Both the position numbers and the translations under genes were made by a program. A stretch of DNA of 36,859 nucleotides, taken from positions 1-36,859 of the forward strand of contig CACNAY010000007.1 in assembly GCA_902618555.1 (NCBI GenBank), read 5' to 3'. The DNA comes from an uncultured Pelagibacteraceae bacterium. Its GTDB lineage: Bacteria; Pseudomonadota; Alphaproteobacteria; Pelagibacterales; Pelagibacteraceae. Shown here one piece after another: positions 16,740 through 26,674 of this stretch (positions are counted from its first letter, which is position 1; every line of letters starts with the position of its first letter). The notes under the pieces were generated by a model. The model did no database searches and was not told where the DNA came from. It worked only from the letters and a program-made list of their open reading frames with translations.

Positions 16740-19313
16740 ATGGAAAAAAACATCCTAGAGAATAATAAATCATTTAAACCTATTTTTGTTCAGGATGAAA
16801 TGAGTTCATCCTATTTATCTTACGCTATGAGCGTAATTGTAAGCAGAGCATTACCCGATGTTAGAGATGGATTAAAACCAGTTCATAGAAGAATAATTTA
16901 TGCAATGTATAAAGGCGGTTATGATTGGTCAAAGCCTTTTAGAAAATCTGCTAGAATTGTTGGTGACGTGATAGGTAAATATCACCCTCATGGAGATCAA
17001 TCAGTTTATGATGCACTAGTAAGATTAGTTCAAGAATTTTCTATGAGTGTTCCTTTAATAGCTGGCCAAGGAAATTTTGGTTCAATAGATGGAGATCCAC
17101 CAGCTGCAATGAGATACACAGAAACAAAGTTAGGTAAAATTTCTCAATATTTGACGGAGGATTTAGAAAAAAATACAGTTGCATTTAGAAGCAATTATGA
17201 TGAAACAGAGAAAGAACCTGAAGTTTTGCCCTCACAATATCCAAATATTTTAGTTAATGGAGCTGGAGGAATAGCAGTTGGAATGGCCACAAGCATTCCC
17301 CCGCATAATCTTGGTGAAATCATTAATGCTACAGTAGCCTACATAAACAATAAGGACATAACAATTAGTCAATTGATGAAATATGTTCCTGGACCAGATT
17401 TTCCTACTGGCGGAATTATTATTGGTAAAGATATTATTAAACAAGGATACAACAAAGGGAGAGGTTCTTTTAAAATTAGAGGTGAAATTGATTTAGAAGA
17501 AAAAAAAGGTGGTCGCGAAACATTAATTATTAAATCAATTCCATACCAAGTAAATAAATCAATTCTGATTGAAAAAATTGCTCAATTAGTTAGAGATAAA
17601 AAAATTGAAGGAATAAGAGATATAAGAGACGAGTCAAACAGAGAAGGAATAAGAGTTGTTATTGAATTAAGAAAAGCAGTTGAACCCGAGACTGTTAGAC
17701 GACAATTGTATAAACTTACAAGCATTGAAAGTTCATTTGGTTTTAATACATTAGCAATTGTAAACAACAAACCAAAAATTTTAAATTTAAAAGAATTTAT
17801 TTCAGAGTTTTTATCTTTTAGAGAGCAAACTGTTATTGCAAGAGTAAAATTTGATTTAAACAAAGCTGAAGAAAGAGCACATATTTTAATTGGAATAGCC
17901 GCTGCTGTAGAAAATATTGACGAAGTTATTAAAATAATTAAGAACTCGAAAGATACTGAGAGTGCTAAGAAGAATCTTTTACAAAAAAAATGGAAAATAA
18001 AAAAAAGCGTCAATTTAGTGAATTTAATTGAGAAGAAAAAAAATACCTCAAGTTATCAACTTTCAAAAAATCAAGTTGAAGCCATTCTCGAACTGAAACT
18101 TCAGAAATTGACAGCTTATGGAATAGGTGAGATAGAGGAAGAGATTAAAAAGTTATCTAAATTAATTGTGGAGTTTAACAAAATAATCAACTCAAAAAAA
18201 ATTCTTTATAAACTCATAATAGATGAATTAGAAAAAATTAAAGATAAATTTTCTTCACCTCGAAAAACAAAAATTATAGATGCAGTATTAAATTATAACA
18301 TCGAGGAAACTATTCAAAAAGAGTCAGTTGTAATAAATATAACAAATCAAGGTTATATAAAAAGAGGGCCTTTAAGCTCATTAAAATCACAAAAAAGAGG
18401 TGGGAAAGGGAAAGCTGGCATTTCTACTAGAGAGGACGATTTTGTGGTTCAAATTTTTACAGCAAATACGCACACTCCAGTTTTGTTTTTTTCTACTCAA
18501 GGATTAGTTTATAAAATAAAGGCACATAAAATACCTGAAGGAACCGCTGCGTCTAAAGGAAAATCAATATTTAATATTTTGCCACTGAAAAGTCATCACT
18601 CTATAAGTTCAATCATGCCATTACCAGAGGATGAGTCAGAGTGGAAAAATCTTATGGTCATTTTTGCAACTGCTAAAGGAAACATTAGAAAAAATACTTT
18701 AGAAGATTTTGTTAATATTAACAATAGTGGTAAAATTGCTATGAAATTAGACGAAGATGATAAAATAATCGGGGTAAAAATCTGTAAAGAGGATCAGGAT
18801 ATTTTACTCAGCACTAAGTTAGGAAAATGTATAAGATTTAAATCAAAAAAACTAAGACTTTTTAAAGGTAGATCTTCAAAAGGTATTAAAGGAATACAAC
18901 TCAAGGATGGCGATAAAGTAATTTCTCTATCGATATTAGATAATACTCAAATAGATAATAAGATAATAAGTAAAGATAAAAAAATTAAAAATGCAGTAGA
19001 TAGATTTATATTATCTGTATCAGAAAATGGTTTTGGAAAAAGAACATCTTATACAGAGTATAGAGTTACCAACAGAGGCGGAAAAGGAATTATTGGAATT
19101 ATAAACTCTCCAAGAAATGGAGATATTGCGTCTACATTAGTAGTAAGTGAAACTGATGAGATTCTTTTATCTACTGATAAAGGAAGTATAATGAGATGCC
19201 CAGTTAAAGAAATCAGAATAGCTGGAAGAAACACTCAAGGAGTAAGGATTAAAAAATTAACTGGAACTGAAAAGGTGGTTTCTGTAATCAAGATAGAGGA
19301 CAATATCCAATAG
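16740..19313 (+). CDS. gyrA: DNA gyrase subunit A
   Basis: The breakage-reunion subunit of DNA gyrase; 857 aa. The catalytic Tyr126 lies in AAMRYTE and the quinolone-resistance region in [16 protein letters not shown] (80-95). At the position of E. coli Ser83 there is Gln87; Asp91 matches Asp87. The C-terminal beta-pinwheel carries a GyrA box ([11 protein letters not shown]), which identifies gyrase rather than topoisomerase IV. It is followed two bases later by coaD. Confidence 0.97.
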   Translation: MEKNILENNKSFKPIFVQDEMSSSYLSYAMSVIVSRALPDVRDGLKPVHRRIIYAMYKGGYDWSKPFRKSARIVGDVIGKYHPHGDQSVYDALVRLVQEFSMSVPLIAGQGNFGSIDGDPPAAMRYTETKLGKISQYLTEDLEKNTVAFRSNYDETEKEPEVLPSQYPNILVNGAGGIAVGMATSIPPHNLGEIINATVAYINNKDITISQLMKYVPGPDFPTGGIIIGKDIIKQGYNKGRGSFKIRGEIDLEEKKGGRETLIIKSIPYQVNKSILIEKIAQLVRDKKIEGIRDIRDESNREGIRVVIELRKAVEPETVRRQLYKLTSIESSFGFNTLAIVNNKPKILNLKEFISEFLSFREQTVIARVKFDLNKAEERAHILIGIAAAVENIDEVIKIIKNSKDTESAKKNLLQKKWKIKKSVNLVNLIEKKKNTSSYQLSKNQVEAILELKLQKLTAYGIGEIEEEIKKLSKLIVEFNKIINSKKILYKLIIDELEKIKDKFSSPRKTKIIDAVLNYNIEETIQKESVVINITNQGYIKRGPLSSLKSQKRGGKGKAGISTREDDFVVQIFTANTHTPVLFFSTQGLVYKIKAHKIPEGTAASKGKSIFNILPLKSHHSISSIMPLPEDESEWKNLMVIFATAKGNIRKNTLEDFVNINNSGKIAMKLDEDDKIIGVKICKEDQDILLSTKLGKCIRFKSKKLRLFKGRSSKGIKGIQLKDGDKVISLSILDNTQIDNKIISKDKKIKNAVDRFILSVSENGFGKRTSYTEYRVTNRGGKGIIGIINSPRNGDIASTLVVSETDEILLSTDKGSIMRCPVKEIRIAGRNTQGVRIKKLTGTEKVVSVIKIEDNIQ

Positions 19314-19315
19314 TT

Positions 19316-19803
19316 ATGAAAACTGCAGTTTATCCTGGAACATTTGATCCAATAACATATGGGCATATCGATGTAATTAAAAAATCCTTAAATATTTTTG
19401 ATAAACTAATAATAGCAACTTCAGATAATAACGATAAAGATTATTACTTTTCTATAGATCAGAGAATTGATATAATAAATAATTCTTTATTTAAAGATCT
19501 TAAATTTTCCAAAACAAAAATTAAAGTTATTTCTTTTAATAATCTTACTATTGAACTTTGTAAAAAACATAAAGCTTCTGCAATTATAAGAGGATTGCGA
19601 GCTGTATCAGACTTTGAATATGAATTCCAATTAGCAGGCATGAATAAAAAACTTAACCCGAAAATTGAAACTATGTTTTTAATGTCTGATGTTGAAAATC
19701 AAATTATTTCATCAAAATTTGTAAAGGAAATAGCAAATTTAGGAGGAAATATTGACAGATTTGTTACAAAATATGCTGTTAAAATGTTAAAAAATAAATT
19801 CTA

Positions 19804-19804
<1 letters not shown>
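19316..19804 (+). CDS. coaD: Phosphopantetheine adenylyltransferase
   Basis: The penultimate step of coenzyme A synthesis, joining 4'-phosphopantetheine to AMP; 162 aa. The nucleotidyltransferase signature is visible as YPGTFDPITYGH (TYGH at 14-17), followed by AIIRGLRAVSDFEYEFQLAG and ISSKFVKEIANLGG. It overlaps the following cyclophilin start by one base (TAATG). Confidence 0.97.
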
Positions 19805-21478
<1,674 letters not shown>

Positions 21479-21481
21479 ATA

Positions 21482-21508
21482 TTGAATTTTGTTTAATTAA
21501 TATATAAA
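21482..21508 (+). promoter_or_regulatory. Possible promoter of tRNA-Lys
   Basis: TTGAAT at 21482-21487 and TATAAA at 21503-21508, 15-base spacer, in the 43-base gap after tgt. Transcription would begin a few bases before the tRNA. Read-through from tgt is also possible. Confidence 0.35.
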
Positions 21509-21521
21509 AGAACTGCTTTAA

Positions 21522-21597
21522 GGGCCCTTAGCTCAGTTGGTAGAGCACCTCCCTTTTAAGGAGGGTGTCGATGGTTCGAGTCCATCAGGGCTCACCA
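21522..21597 (+). tRNA. tRNA-Lys(UUU)
   Basis: A 76-base tRNA with an encoded CCA end. The acceptor stem GGGCCCT pairs with AGGGCTC (one G-U pair). The D-arm is GCTC...GAGC, the anticodon stem CCTCC/GGAGG with loop CTTTTAA giving anticodon TTT, and the T-arm GATGG-TTCGAGT-CCATC. It should read both AAA and AAG codons, the abundant lysine codons here. Its 3' end lies 5 bases from the convergent stop of the M48 peptidase gene. Confidence 0.97.
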
Positions 21598-21602
21598 ATA
21601 AT

Positions 21603-22436
21603 TTAAAGTTTTATTGGCGGGTAATCAATTATAACTTCATTTATCCAATCTTTAAGATTTGCAATTCGTTTTGAACTACTTGGATGAGTGCTTAGGAAAG
21701 CAGGAGGTTCTTTGCCTTTATTTTTTTCTGCCATCCTTTTCCAAAGGTTTACAGACTCTCTAATATCGTATCCAGATAAGGATGAAAAAATTAAACCTAA
21801 ATAATCTGCTTCGCTTTCTTGTTTTCTGCCAAAAGGATTCATTATTCCTATCCTATAGATATCCATACCGGTCGCTTGCCCAACTTGATTGCGAGCATTA
21901 CTAATTGCACCTCCGGTAAAAATATCACCTACCATTGTTGCAACTCCAAGGGTCATCTGTTGACTAGCTCTTTCAACAGAGTGCTTTGCCACAGCGTGAG
22001 CTATCTCATGACCCATTACTATTGACAAAGCATCAATATTTTTTGTCACTTTTAGTAATCCTGTATATACTGCTATTTTTCCACCTGGCATACACCAAGC
22101 GTTAACTACTTTATCATTGTCAACTAGAATGTAATCCCAACCAAAATTTTTAGTTGGATCCTCATCTCCTTTTTTTGAAAAAAAAGTGCTGACTGCAACT
22201 TCCATTTTCTTACCTATTTCTCTTATTTCTTTTAATTTTGAGCCGCTGGTAATTAGTTTATTTTTACTTCTAAAATTTTCATAAGCTGCTGCTGCTTGTT
22301 GATTAATTCTTGACTCAGGATAAATGGTCAATTGTTTTCTTTCTGTAATTGGGACTGTAGAACATGAAGGTAATATTAACGAGCAACAGCCACAACTAAT
22401 TAGACCAAGAAATTTTCTTCTGTTTATGTTATACAT
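21603..22436 (-). CDS. M48-family zinc metallopeptidase, predicted Tat-exported lipoprotein
   Basis: A 277-aa peptidase with MGHEIAHAVAKH (zinc ligands His143 and His147, catalytic Glu144) and a downstream ESEADYLGL giving the third ligand. It resembles periplasmic, membrane-linked M48 proteases of the LoiP/BepA type, which act in envelope quality control. The N-terminus NRRKFLGLISC (5-15) fits a twin-arginine signal, and LPSC at 22-25 is a plausible if imperfect lipobox with Cys25 as the lipidated residue. The cysteine cluster CGCC at 15-18 makes the exact lipid site uncertain. It stands alone, convergent with tRNA-Lys. Confidence 0.88.
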   Translation of the reverse strand: MYNINRRKFLGLISCGCCSLILPSCSTVPITERKQLTIYPESRINQQAAAAYENFRSKNKLITSGSKLKEIREIGKKMEVAVSTFFSKKGDEDPTKNFGWDYILVDNDKVVNAWCMPGGKIAVYTGLLKVTKNIDALSIVMGHEIAHAVAKHSVERASQQMTLGVATMVGDIFTGGAISNARNQVGQATGMDIYRIGIMNPFGRKQESEADYLGLIFSSLSGYDIRESVNLWKRMAEKNKGKEPPAFLSTHPSSSKRIANLKDWINEVIIDYPPIKL

Positions 22437-22450
22437 TTTTATAAAGATTC

Positions 22451-22528
22451 ATGATTTTAAATAATAAATTATTAATTGCAATTTTTATATTAATAATAAT
22501 ATTTATAATTTATTCTAGTTATTCCTAA
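22451..22528 (+). CDS. Candidate 25-aa single-pass membrane peptide
   Basis: A short open frame in the M48/DUF502 spacer: an ATG, a polar start MILNNK, then about 15 consecutive hydrophobic residues (LLIAIFILIIIFIIY) and SSYS before TAA. It ends three bases before the DUF502 start, the spacing of a coupled upstream gene. There is no Shine-Dalgarno sequence, and A+T-rich DNA produces such frames by chance, so this is tentative. Confidence 0.25.
   Translation: MILNNKLLIAIFILIIIFIIYSSYS
22504..22509 (+). promoter_or_regulatory. Possible -10 box for the DUF502 gene
   Basis: TATAAT, ending 22 bases before the ATG at 22532, with no good -35. It lies inside the candidate 25-aa peptide frame, so at most one of the two readings is likely to be important. 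Confidence 0.3.
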
Positions 22529-22531
22529 ATT

Positions 22532-23146
22532 ATGAGCGAACAAAACATAAGAAAGTCTATTTTTGCTAAAATAAGAAATAATTTTATCGCAGGTATAGTT
22601 GTGTTAATACCAATTGGAATTACTTTGTATTTAACACTTTTCTTTATTAGAGTAACTGGAAAAATAATCCCTAAGGAAATTAATCCAAACAACTATCTTC
22701 CTTTTAATATTCCAGGAGTTGAAATTTTAATAGCTTTAATTTTTATAACGCTAATTGGGTGGCTTTCTCTATCTTTTTTAGGAAAAAAATTTTTTGAGTT
22801 GTTTAACAACATTCTAAAAAAAATACCTATTTTGCGTACAATTTATTCTGCAATAGGTCAAATGACAGAAAGTTTTACTAAAACTGATAACAAACAAAAA
22901 AGTGTAGTGCTTTTAGAATATCCAAGAAAAGGTGTTTGGGCAGTTGGATTTGCCACAAAAGAAAATACTGGAATTATAAAAGATAAATTAAAAGAGGATC
23001 TTATTAATGTTTTTGTTCCAACCACTCCTAATCCTACAAGCGGTTTTTTACTTATGGTGCCAAAAAAAGATTTAATTTATCTAGATGTTACTTTTGAACA
23101 AGCTTCTAAATTTATTGTTTCAGCGGGAACAACTAATATTAATTAG
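22532..23146 (+). CDS. DUF502-family membrane protein
   Basis: A 204-aa protein with two membrane helices (about 16-38 and 60-82). They are followed by a conserved cytoplasmic-looking region: IPILRTIYSAIGQMTESF, VVLLEYPRKGVWAVGFAT and FVPTTPNPTSGFLLMVP. These are the hallmarks of the DUF502 family, widespread and without an established biochemical role. It is convergent with recG, overlapping its 3' end by 4 bases. The domain call is firm; the function is unknown. Confidence 0.88.
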   Translation: MSEQNIRKSIFAKIRNNFIAGIVVLIPIGITLYLTLFFIRVTGKIIPKEINPNNYLPFNIPGVEILIALIFITLIGWLSLSFLGKKFFELFNNILKKIPILRTIYSAIGQMTESFTKTDNKQKSVVLLEYPRKGVWAVGFATKENTGIIKDKLKEDLINVFVPTTPNPTSGFLLMVPKKDLIYLDVTFEQASKFIVSAGTTNIN

Positions 23147-25197
23147 ATTTCATCGGTATTAATTATTTCAGCTTTATCAAATAATTTTAACAAAAAATCA
23201 TATTTTTTTTCGTTAATTTTTTCATTTTGATTTAGAATAAAACTTTCAGCAAGTTCAAATAAGTCTTTATGCAATAACGGATCTGCGTACCTAAAAGTTT
23301 TTTGACCACTTTGTTGATATCCAAGTAAATCTCCAAATCCTCTTAACTTTAAATCTTCTTCAGCTATGTAAAATCCATCGTCAGATTCTTTGAGAATTTT
23401 AATTCTTTTTATTGAGTTCTTACTTAAACCCTCTTTAAATAAAAGTATACAGGTGCTTTCCTTGTTACCTCTTCCAACTCTCCCTCTCAATTGATGTAGT
23501 TGGGCTAAACCAAATTTGTTAGCATTTTCTATTATTATTAAATTAGCATTAGGAAAATCAATCCCAACTTCTATAACGGTTGTTGAAACCAAGATTGATA
23601 ATTCCTTATTCAGAAATTTTTTAAGAACATTATTTTTTTCTTCTTTTGACAATCCACCATGAATTAAACCTACTTTATTAGGAAATTTTTTATTAATAAG
23701 ATCATACTTTTTTTTTGCTGAAGCATAATCTAATATTTTTGACTCTTCTATTAGGGGGCAAACCCAAAATATTTGATTATCTTCTTTTATTTGCTTTTTT
23801 ATAAAAATCCAAAGTTCATCAGTTTTTTTTTCAGGTTTACTTAAAGTAATAATTTTTTTTCTAGAGATTGGTTTTTCTGTTATTTTAGAAATATCCATAT
23901 CACCATAGAGAGACATCATCATAGTTCTTGGTATAGGGGTTGCAGACATTAATAAGACATCACAATTATCACCACCTTTTCTAGCAAGCTCTGATCTTTG
24001 CTTAACACCAAATTTATGTTGTTCATCAATTATTACAAAACCAAGTTTTTTAAAAGTAATTTTTTTTTGGAAAAGAGCGTGGGTTCCAATTATTAAATCA
24101 ATTTTGCCGTTTTTAAGATTATCTAATATAATTTTTCTTTTATTTGTGTCTGTTTTTCCTGAGAGAAATTCAACTACAAAATTTGTGTTATCAAAAATTT
24201 TCTTAGCAAGATCAAAATGTTGTTGAGCTAAAATTTCTGTTGGACCCATCAAAGCACATTGATATTTTGCTTCTATAACATTTGCTATTGATAAAAGGGA
24301 TACGATTGTTTTGCCTGACCCAACATCTCCTTGAATAATTCTAAACATTCTCTCATTTTTTCTTAAATTTTGATTTATATCTTCTAAAACAATCTTTTGA
24401 CTTTGAGTGAGATTAAATGGCAATTTAGCTATTATCTTTTTTGATGTACTTTCTGAAAATGATTTAGAAACTTTTGTTTTTTTAACGCGTTTTCTATTTT
24501 CAGATAGTGTAAGAAAATTAGCACATATTTCATCAAAAACTAATCTACGAAAACTTTTTGATTTTATATCTTTGCTTTCATCAGTAGTATGCAATCTCTG
24601 AAAACATTCATTCCAATTCAAAAGATTATGAGACTTTACAAAATCTTCAGATAACCAGTCGTTTATTTTTGGAAGTTTTTTTGTCACCTGTTCACTGATA
24701 GCTCTATATTTTTTTTCATTTATACCTTTTGTGAGATTATATTTAGGTATATTTTGTAATACATAATCTTGATTATTTAATTCTGTAACATAGTCAGGAT
24801 TAGTCATCTGATATTTGTTTCTAAAATAATTAACTTTTCCACTAATTATTACCCATTGATCATATGGAAAAATTTTTCTTAAATAACCTTCACGACTATT
24901 AAAATAAACTATATCGATTTTACCAGTTTCGTCCTCACATGTAATTTTGTTTGGAAGATTTCTAATTCTTGGAAAATTAAGTTTTTTAACTTTTACTTTG
25001 ATAGTGTTTATTTTGCCTATTTCTAATTCTTTAATTTTAAATATTCTTGTTCTGTTTGTCTCTGAATATGGTAAATTTAGTATTATATCTTTAATTTTTT
25101 CAATTTTTTTCTTTTTTAAGTATTTTGACAGTTTTTGTCCCACTCCATCTAATTTATTGACATCTTGAAAAATGAAGTCTTTTTTTAATAAAATCAT
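23143..25197 (-). CDS. recG: ATP-dependent DNA helicase RecG
   Basis: A branched-DNA translocase that reverses stalled forks and processes recombination intermediates; 684 aa. The N-terminal wedge domain (about 1-230) is an OB-fold. The superfamily 2 core has LTQSQKIVLEDI, Walker A GDVGSGKT, DEQH and SATPIPRT. The C-terminal helicase half has STTVIEVGIDFPNA and QLHQLRGRVGRG, followed by the RecG-specific GFGDLLGYQQSG. It diverges from sdhE across 24 bases, a neighbour pair conserved in Alphaproteobacteria. Confidence 0.97.
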   Translation of the reverse strand: MILLKKDFIFQDVNKLDGVGQKLSKYLKKKKIEKIKDIILNLPYSETNRTRIFKIKELEIGKINTIKVKVKKLNFPRIRNLPNKITCEDETGKIDIVYFNSREGYLRKIFPYDQWVIISGKVNYFRNKYQMTNPDYVTELNNQDYVLQNIPKYNLTKGINEKKYRAISEQVTKKLPKINDWLSEDFVKSHNLLNWNECFQRLHTTDESKDIKSKSFRRLVFDEICANFLTLSENRKRVKKTKVSKSFSESTSKKIIAKLPFNLTQSQKIVLEDINQNLRKNERMFRIIQGDVGSGKTIVSLLSIANVIEAKYQCALMGPTEILAQQHFDLAKKIFDNTNFVVEFLSGKTDTNKRKIILDNLKNGKIDLIIGTHALFQKKITFKKLGFVIIDEQHKFGVKQRSELARKGGDNCDVLLMSATPIPRTMMMSLYGDMDISKITEKPISRKKIITLSKPEKKTDELWIFIKKQIKEDNQIFWVCPLIEESKILDYASAKKKYDLINKKFPNKVGLIHGGLSKEEKNNVLKKFLNKELSILVSTTVIEVGIDFPNANLIIIENANKFGLAQLHQLRGRVGRGNKESTCILLFKEGLSKNSIKRIKILKESDDGFYIAEEDLKLRGFGDLLGYQQSGQKTFRYADPLLHKDLFELAESFILNQNEKINEKKYDFLLKLFDKAEIINTDEI

Positions 25198-25221
25198 TAA
25201 ATACTGTATAATATATTTTTT
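25198..25221. promoter_or_regulatory. Overlapping divergent -10 boxes of recG and sdhE
   Basis: The entire 24-base spacer. TATAAT on the plus strand at 25207-25212 ends 9 bases before the sdhE ATG. TATACA on the minus strand (plus 25205-25210) ends 7 bases before the recG ATG. The two hexamers share four base pairs, and both transcripts would have almost no leader. Confidence 0.45.
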
Positions 25222-25479
25222 ATGTCAGAAAAATTAGAAACTTTTAAGAAAAAACTTTTATACAGAGCTTCTTATAGAGGAACAAAGGAAATGGACATAC
25301 TTTTAAATTCTTTTGTAAAACATTATATAAATTCTTTTAATTATAATGAACTAAAACAATTAGAAAGCTTTCTTAAATTTGAAGACGAAATAATACAAAA
25401 TTATTACAATTATGGCTCCAAAAAAAAAGATATAGACAAAAACCCAATTTCAAAAATTTTTAGAAATTTTAAGTTATGA
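25222..25479 (+). CDS. sdhE: Succinate dehydrogenase assembly factor SdhE (SDHAF2 family)
   Basis: Helps attach FAD covalently to the succinate dehydrogenase flavoprotein; 85 aa, the expected size. The family signature KLLYRASYRGTKEMDILL (11-28) includes the RGxxE motif (Arg19, Gly20, Glu23). The C-terminal ELKQLESFLKFEDEIIQNYY matches the rest of the small helical fold. The sdh genes themselves are not in the window. The stop codon directly abuts the 3' end of the convergent tRNA-Ser. Confidence 0.92.
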   Translation: MSEKLETFKKKLLYRASYRGTKEMDILLNSFVKHYINSFNYNELKQLESFLKFEDEIIQNYYNYGSKKKDIDKNPISKIFRNFKL

Positions 25480-25569
25480 TGGCGGAGAGGGTGGGATTCG
25501 AACCCACGAACGAGTTGCCCCGTTGCTGGTTTTCAAGACCAGTGCTTTCAACCGCTCAGCCACCTCTCC
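25480..25569 (-). tRNA. tRNA-Ser(UGA)
   Basis: A 90-base class II tRNA with an encoded CCA. Acceptor GGAGAGG/CCTCTCC, discriminator G, D-arm GGCTGAGCGG, anticodon stem CTGGT/ACCAG with loop CTTGAAA giving anticodon TGA. A long variable arm (about 18 bases, with ACGGGGCAACTCGT) and T-arm GTGGG-TTCGAAT-CCCAC follow. The long variable arm is the serine identity element. It touches the sdhE stop codon with no spacer. Confidence 0.97.
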
Positions 25570-25589
25570 AAAAGTGAAATAAGCACTAT

Positions 25590-25618
25590 TTATTACTATC
25601 AATGCCATAAAATAACAA
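25590..25618 (-). promoter_or_regulatory. Probable promoter of tRNA-Ser
   Basis: On the minus strand TTGTTA (plus 25613-25618) and TAATAA (plus 25590-25595) are separated by 17 bases. Transcription would start roughly 10-15 bases before the tRNA 5' end. The rest of the 106-base tRNA-Ser/mltB gap shows no other structure that I recognise. Confidence 0.4.
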
Positions 25619-25659
25619 TCATTAAGAGTAACTTGTAATGCTAGTTAATGAATATTAAT

Positions 25660-25668
25660 TGTGATAAT
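25660..25668 (+). promoter_or_regulatory. Probable extended -10 promoter for the mltB-to-MBL block
   Basis: TGTGATAAT matches the extended -10 pattern TG-n-TATAAT with one mismatch. It ends seven bases before the ATG at 25676 and is the only good candidate ahead of an eight-gene overlapping block. It overlaps the alternative GTG start at 25661, which favours the ATG. Confidence 0.4.
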
Positions 25669-25675
25669 TATAAAA

Positions 25676-26674
25676 ATGATAAAAATATTAGCATTATTTG
25701 TAACTTTAAACATTTTATTTGTTTCAAATTCCTTCTCTGCAAATAAAGATTTTACTTTCTGGAAAAATGATTTTAAAAAAAGAGCAATTCAGTCCGGAAT
25801 ATCAAAAGATATAGTAGATGAGGTCATGTCTAATGCTAAATTTTTATCTAAAGTAATTGAGTACGATAGATATCAACCTGAATTTTACGAGGATACATAT
25901 ACTTATATTAACAAAAGATCCTCTAAAAAGAAAATTACTTCAGGAATAAAATTATACAAAAAAGAAAAGGATATAATTGACAAAGTTGAGAAAGAATTTG
26001 GTGTAGAGAAAGAATTATTATTAGCCTTGATGGGAATCGAAACTAATTTTGGCAAATATCTTGGAAAGATGGATATTGTTTCATCATTAGCTACATTAAG
26101 TTTTGATAAAAGGAGAAGTGAATTTTTTACTAAAGAACTTCTGATCTTGTTAAAATTAGTTGATGAAAAAATAATTGATAAAAATATTCTATATGGTTCC
26201 TGGGCTGGTGCTTTTGGTAATTTTCAATTCATGCCGCGCACTATAAGAAATTATGCGATTGATTATAATAAAAATAAAACAATTGAACTTAAAAAGACCG
26301 AAGACTCTTTTGCATCAGCAGCTAATTATCTAAGTAAGATAGGATGGAAAAAAAACCAACCTTGTTATTACAAAATCAGTCTAAAAAAAAATACACCACT
26401 TAAATATCTTAATTCATCAGCAAGGAATATTAAAAATAAAAAAAAAGTAATTTTTTTTAAAAAATATATTAATGATTTTGAAAATCTTAGATTAGATGGA
26501 AATTTGTTTGCATCAATAATTATCCCAGATAAAGATATAATTCCTGGGGCTAAAACTCTATCTCCAGCCTATATCGTCTTTGATAATTATGAAAAAATTT
26601 TAAAATGGAACAGGTCATTAAGATTTGCATTAGCAGTTTGTACTCTTAAGGATGGATTTAAAAATGAGATTTAA
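25676..26674 (+). CDS. Lytic murein transglycosylase, MltB type
   Basis: Cleaves the glycan chain of peptidoglycan, leaving 1,6-anhydro ends; 332 aa from ATG 25676. The first 20 or so residues form a Sec signal peptide (MIKILALFVTLNILFVSNSF), with no lipobox cysteine. The SLT-type catalytic domain carries LLLALMGIETNFGKYLG, with catalytic Glu122, and SWAGAFGNFQFMPRTIRNYA. Anhydro-muropeptides that it releases are NagZ substrates after import. The next gene overlaps its 3' end by 11 bases. A GTG 15 bases upstream is in frame but would add residues before the signal peptide. Confidence 0.92.
   Translation: MIKILALFVTLNILFVSNSFSANKDFTFWKNDFKKRAIQSGISKDIVDEVMSNAKFLSKVIEYDRYQPEFYEDTYTYINKRSSKKKITSGIKLYKKEKDIIDKVEKEFGVEKELLLALMGIETNFGKYLGKMDIVSSLATLSFDKRRSEFFTKELLILLKLVDEKIIDKNILYGSWAGAFGNFQFMPRTIRNYAIDYNKNKTIELKKTEDSFASAANYLSKIGWKKNQPCYYKISLKKNTPLKYLNSSARNIKNKKKVIFFKKYINDFENLRLDGNLFASIIIPDKDIIPGAKTLSPAYIVFDNYEKILKWNRSLRFALAVCTLKDGFKNEI

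Noticed and set aside
17582-18013. A 143-codon open frame on the minus strand inside gyrA
   Set aside because: It lies fully antisense to strongly conserved gyrA sequence and has no recognisable protein features; it is a frame shadow in A+T-rich DNA.
21522-21597. tRNA genes as integration sites for a mobile element
   Set aside because: None of the three tRNAs is followed by an integrase, a partial tRNA copy or a change in gene type.
21595-21617. Inverted repeat CCAATAA-9-TTATTGG at the tRNA-Lys/M48 junction as a terminator
   Set aside because: The stem has only two G-C pairs, includes the tRNA CCA end, and has no T-run on either strand. It is too weak to call.
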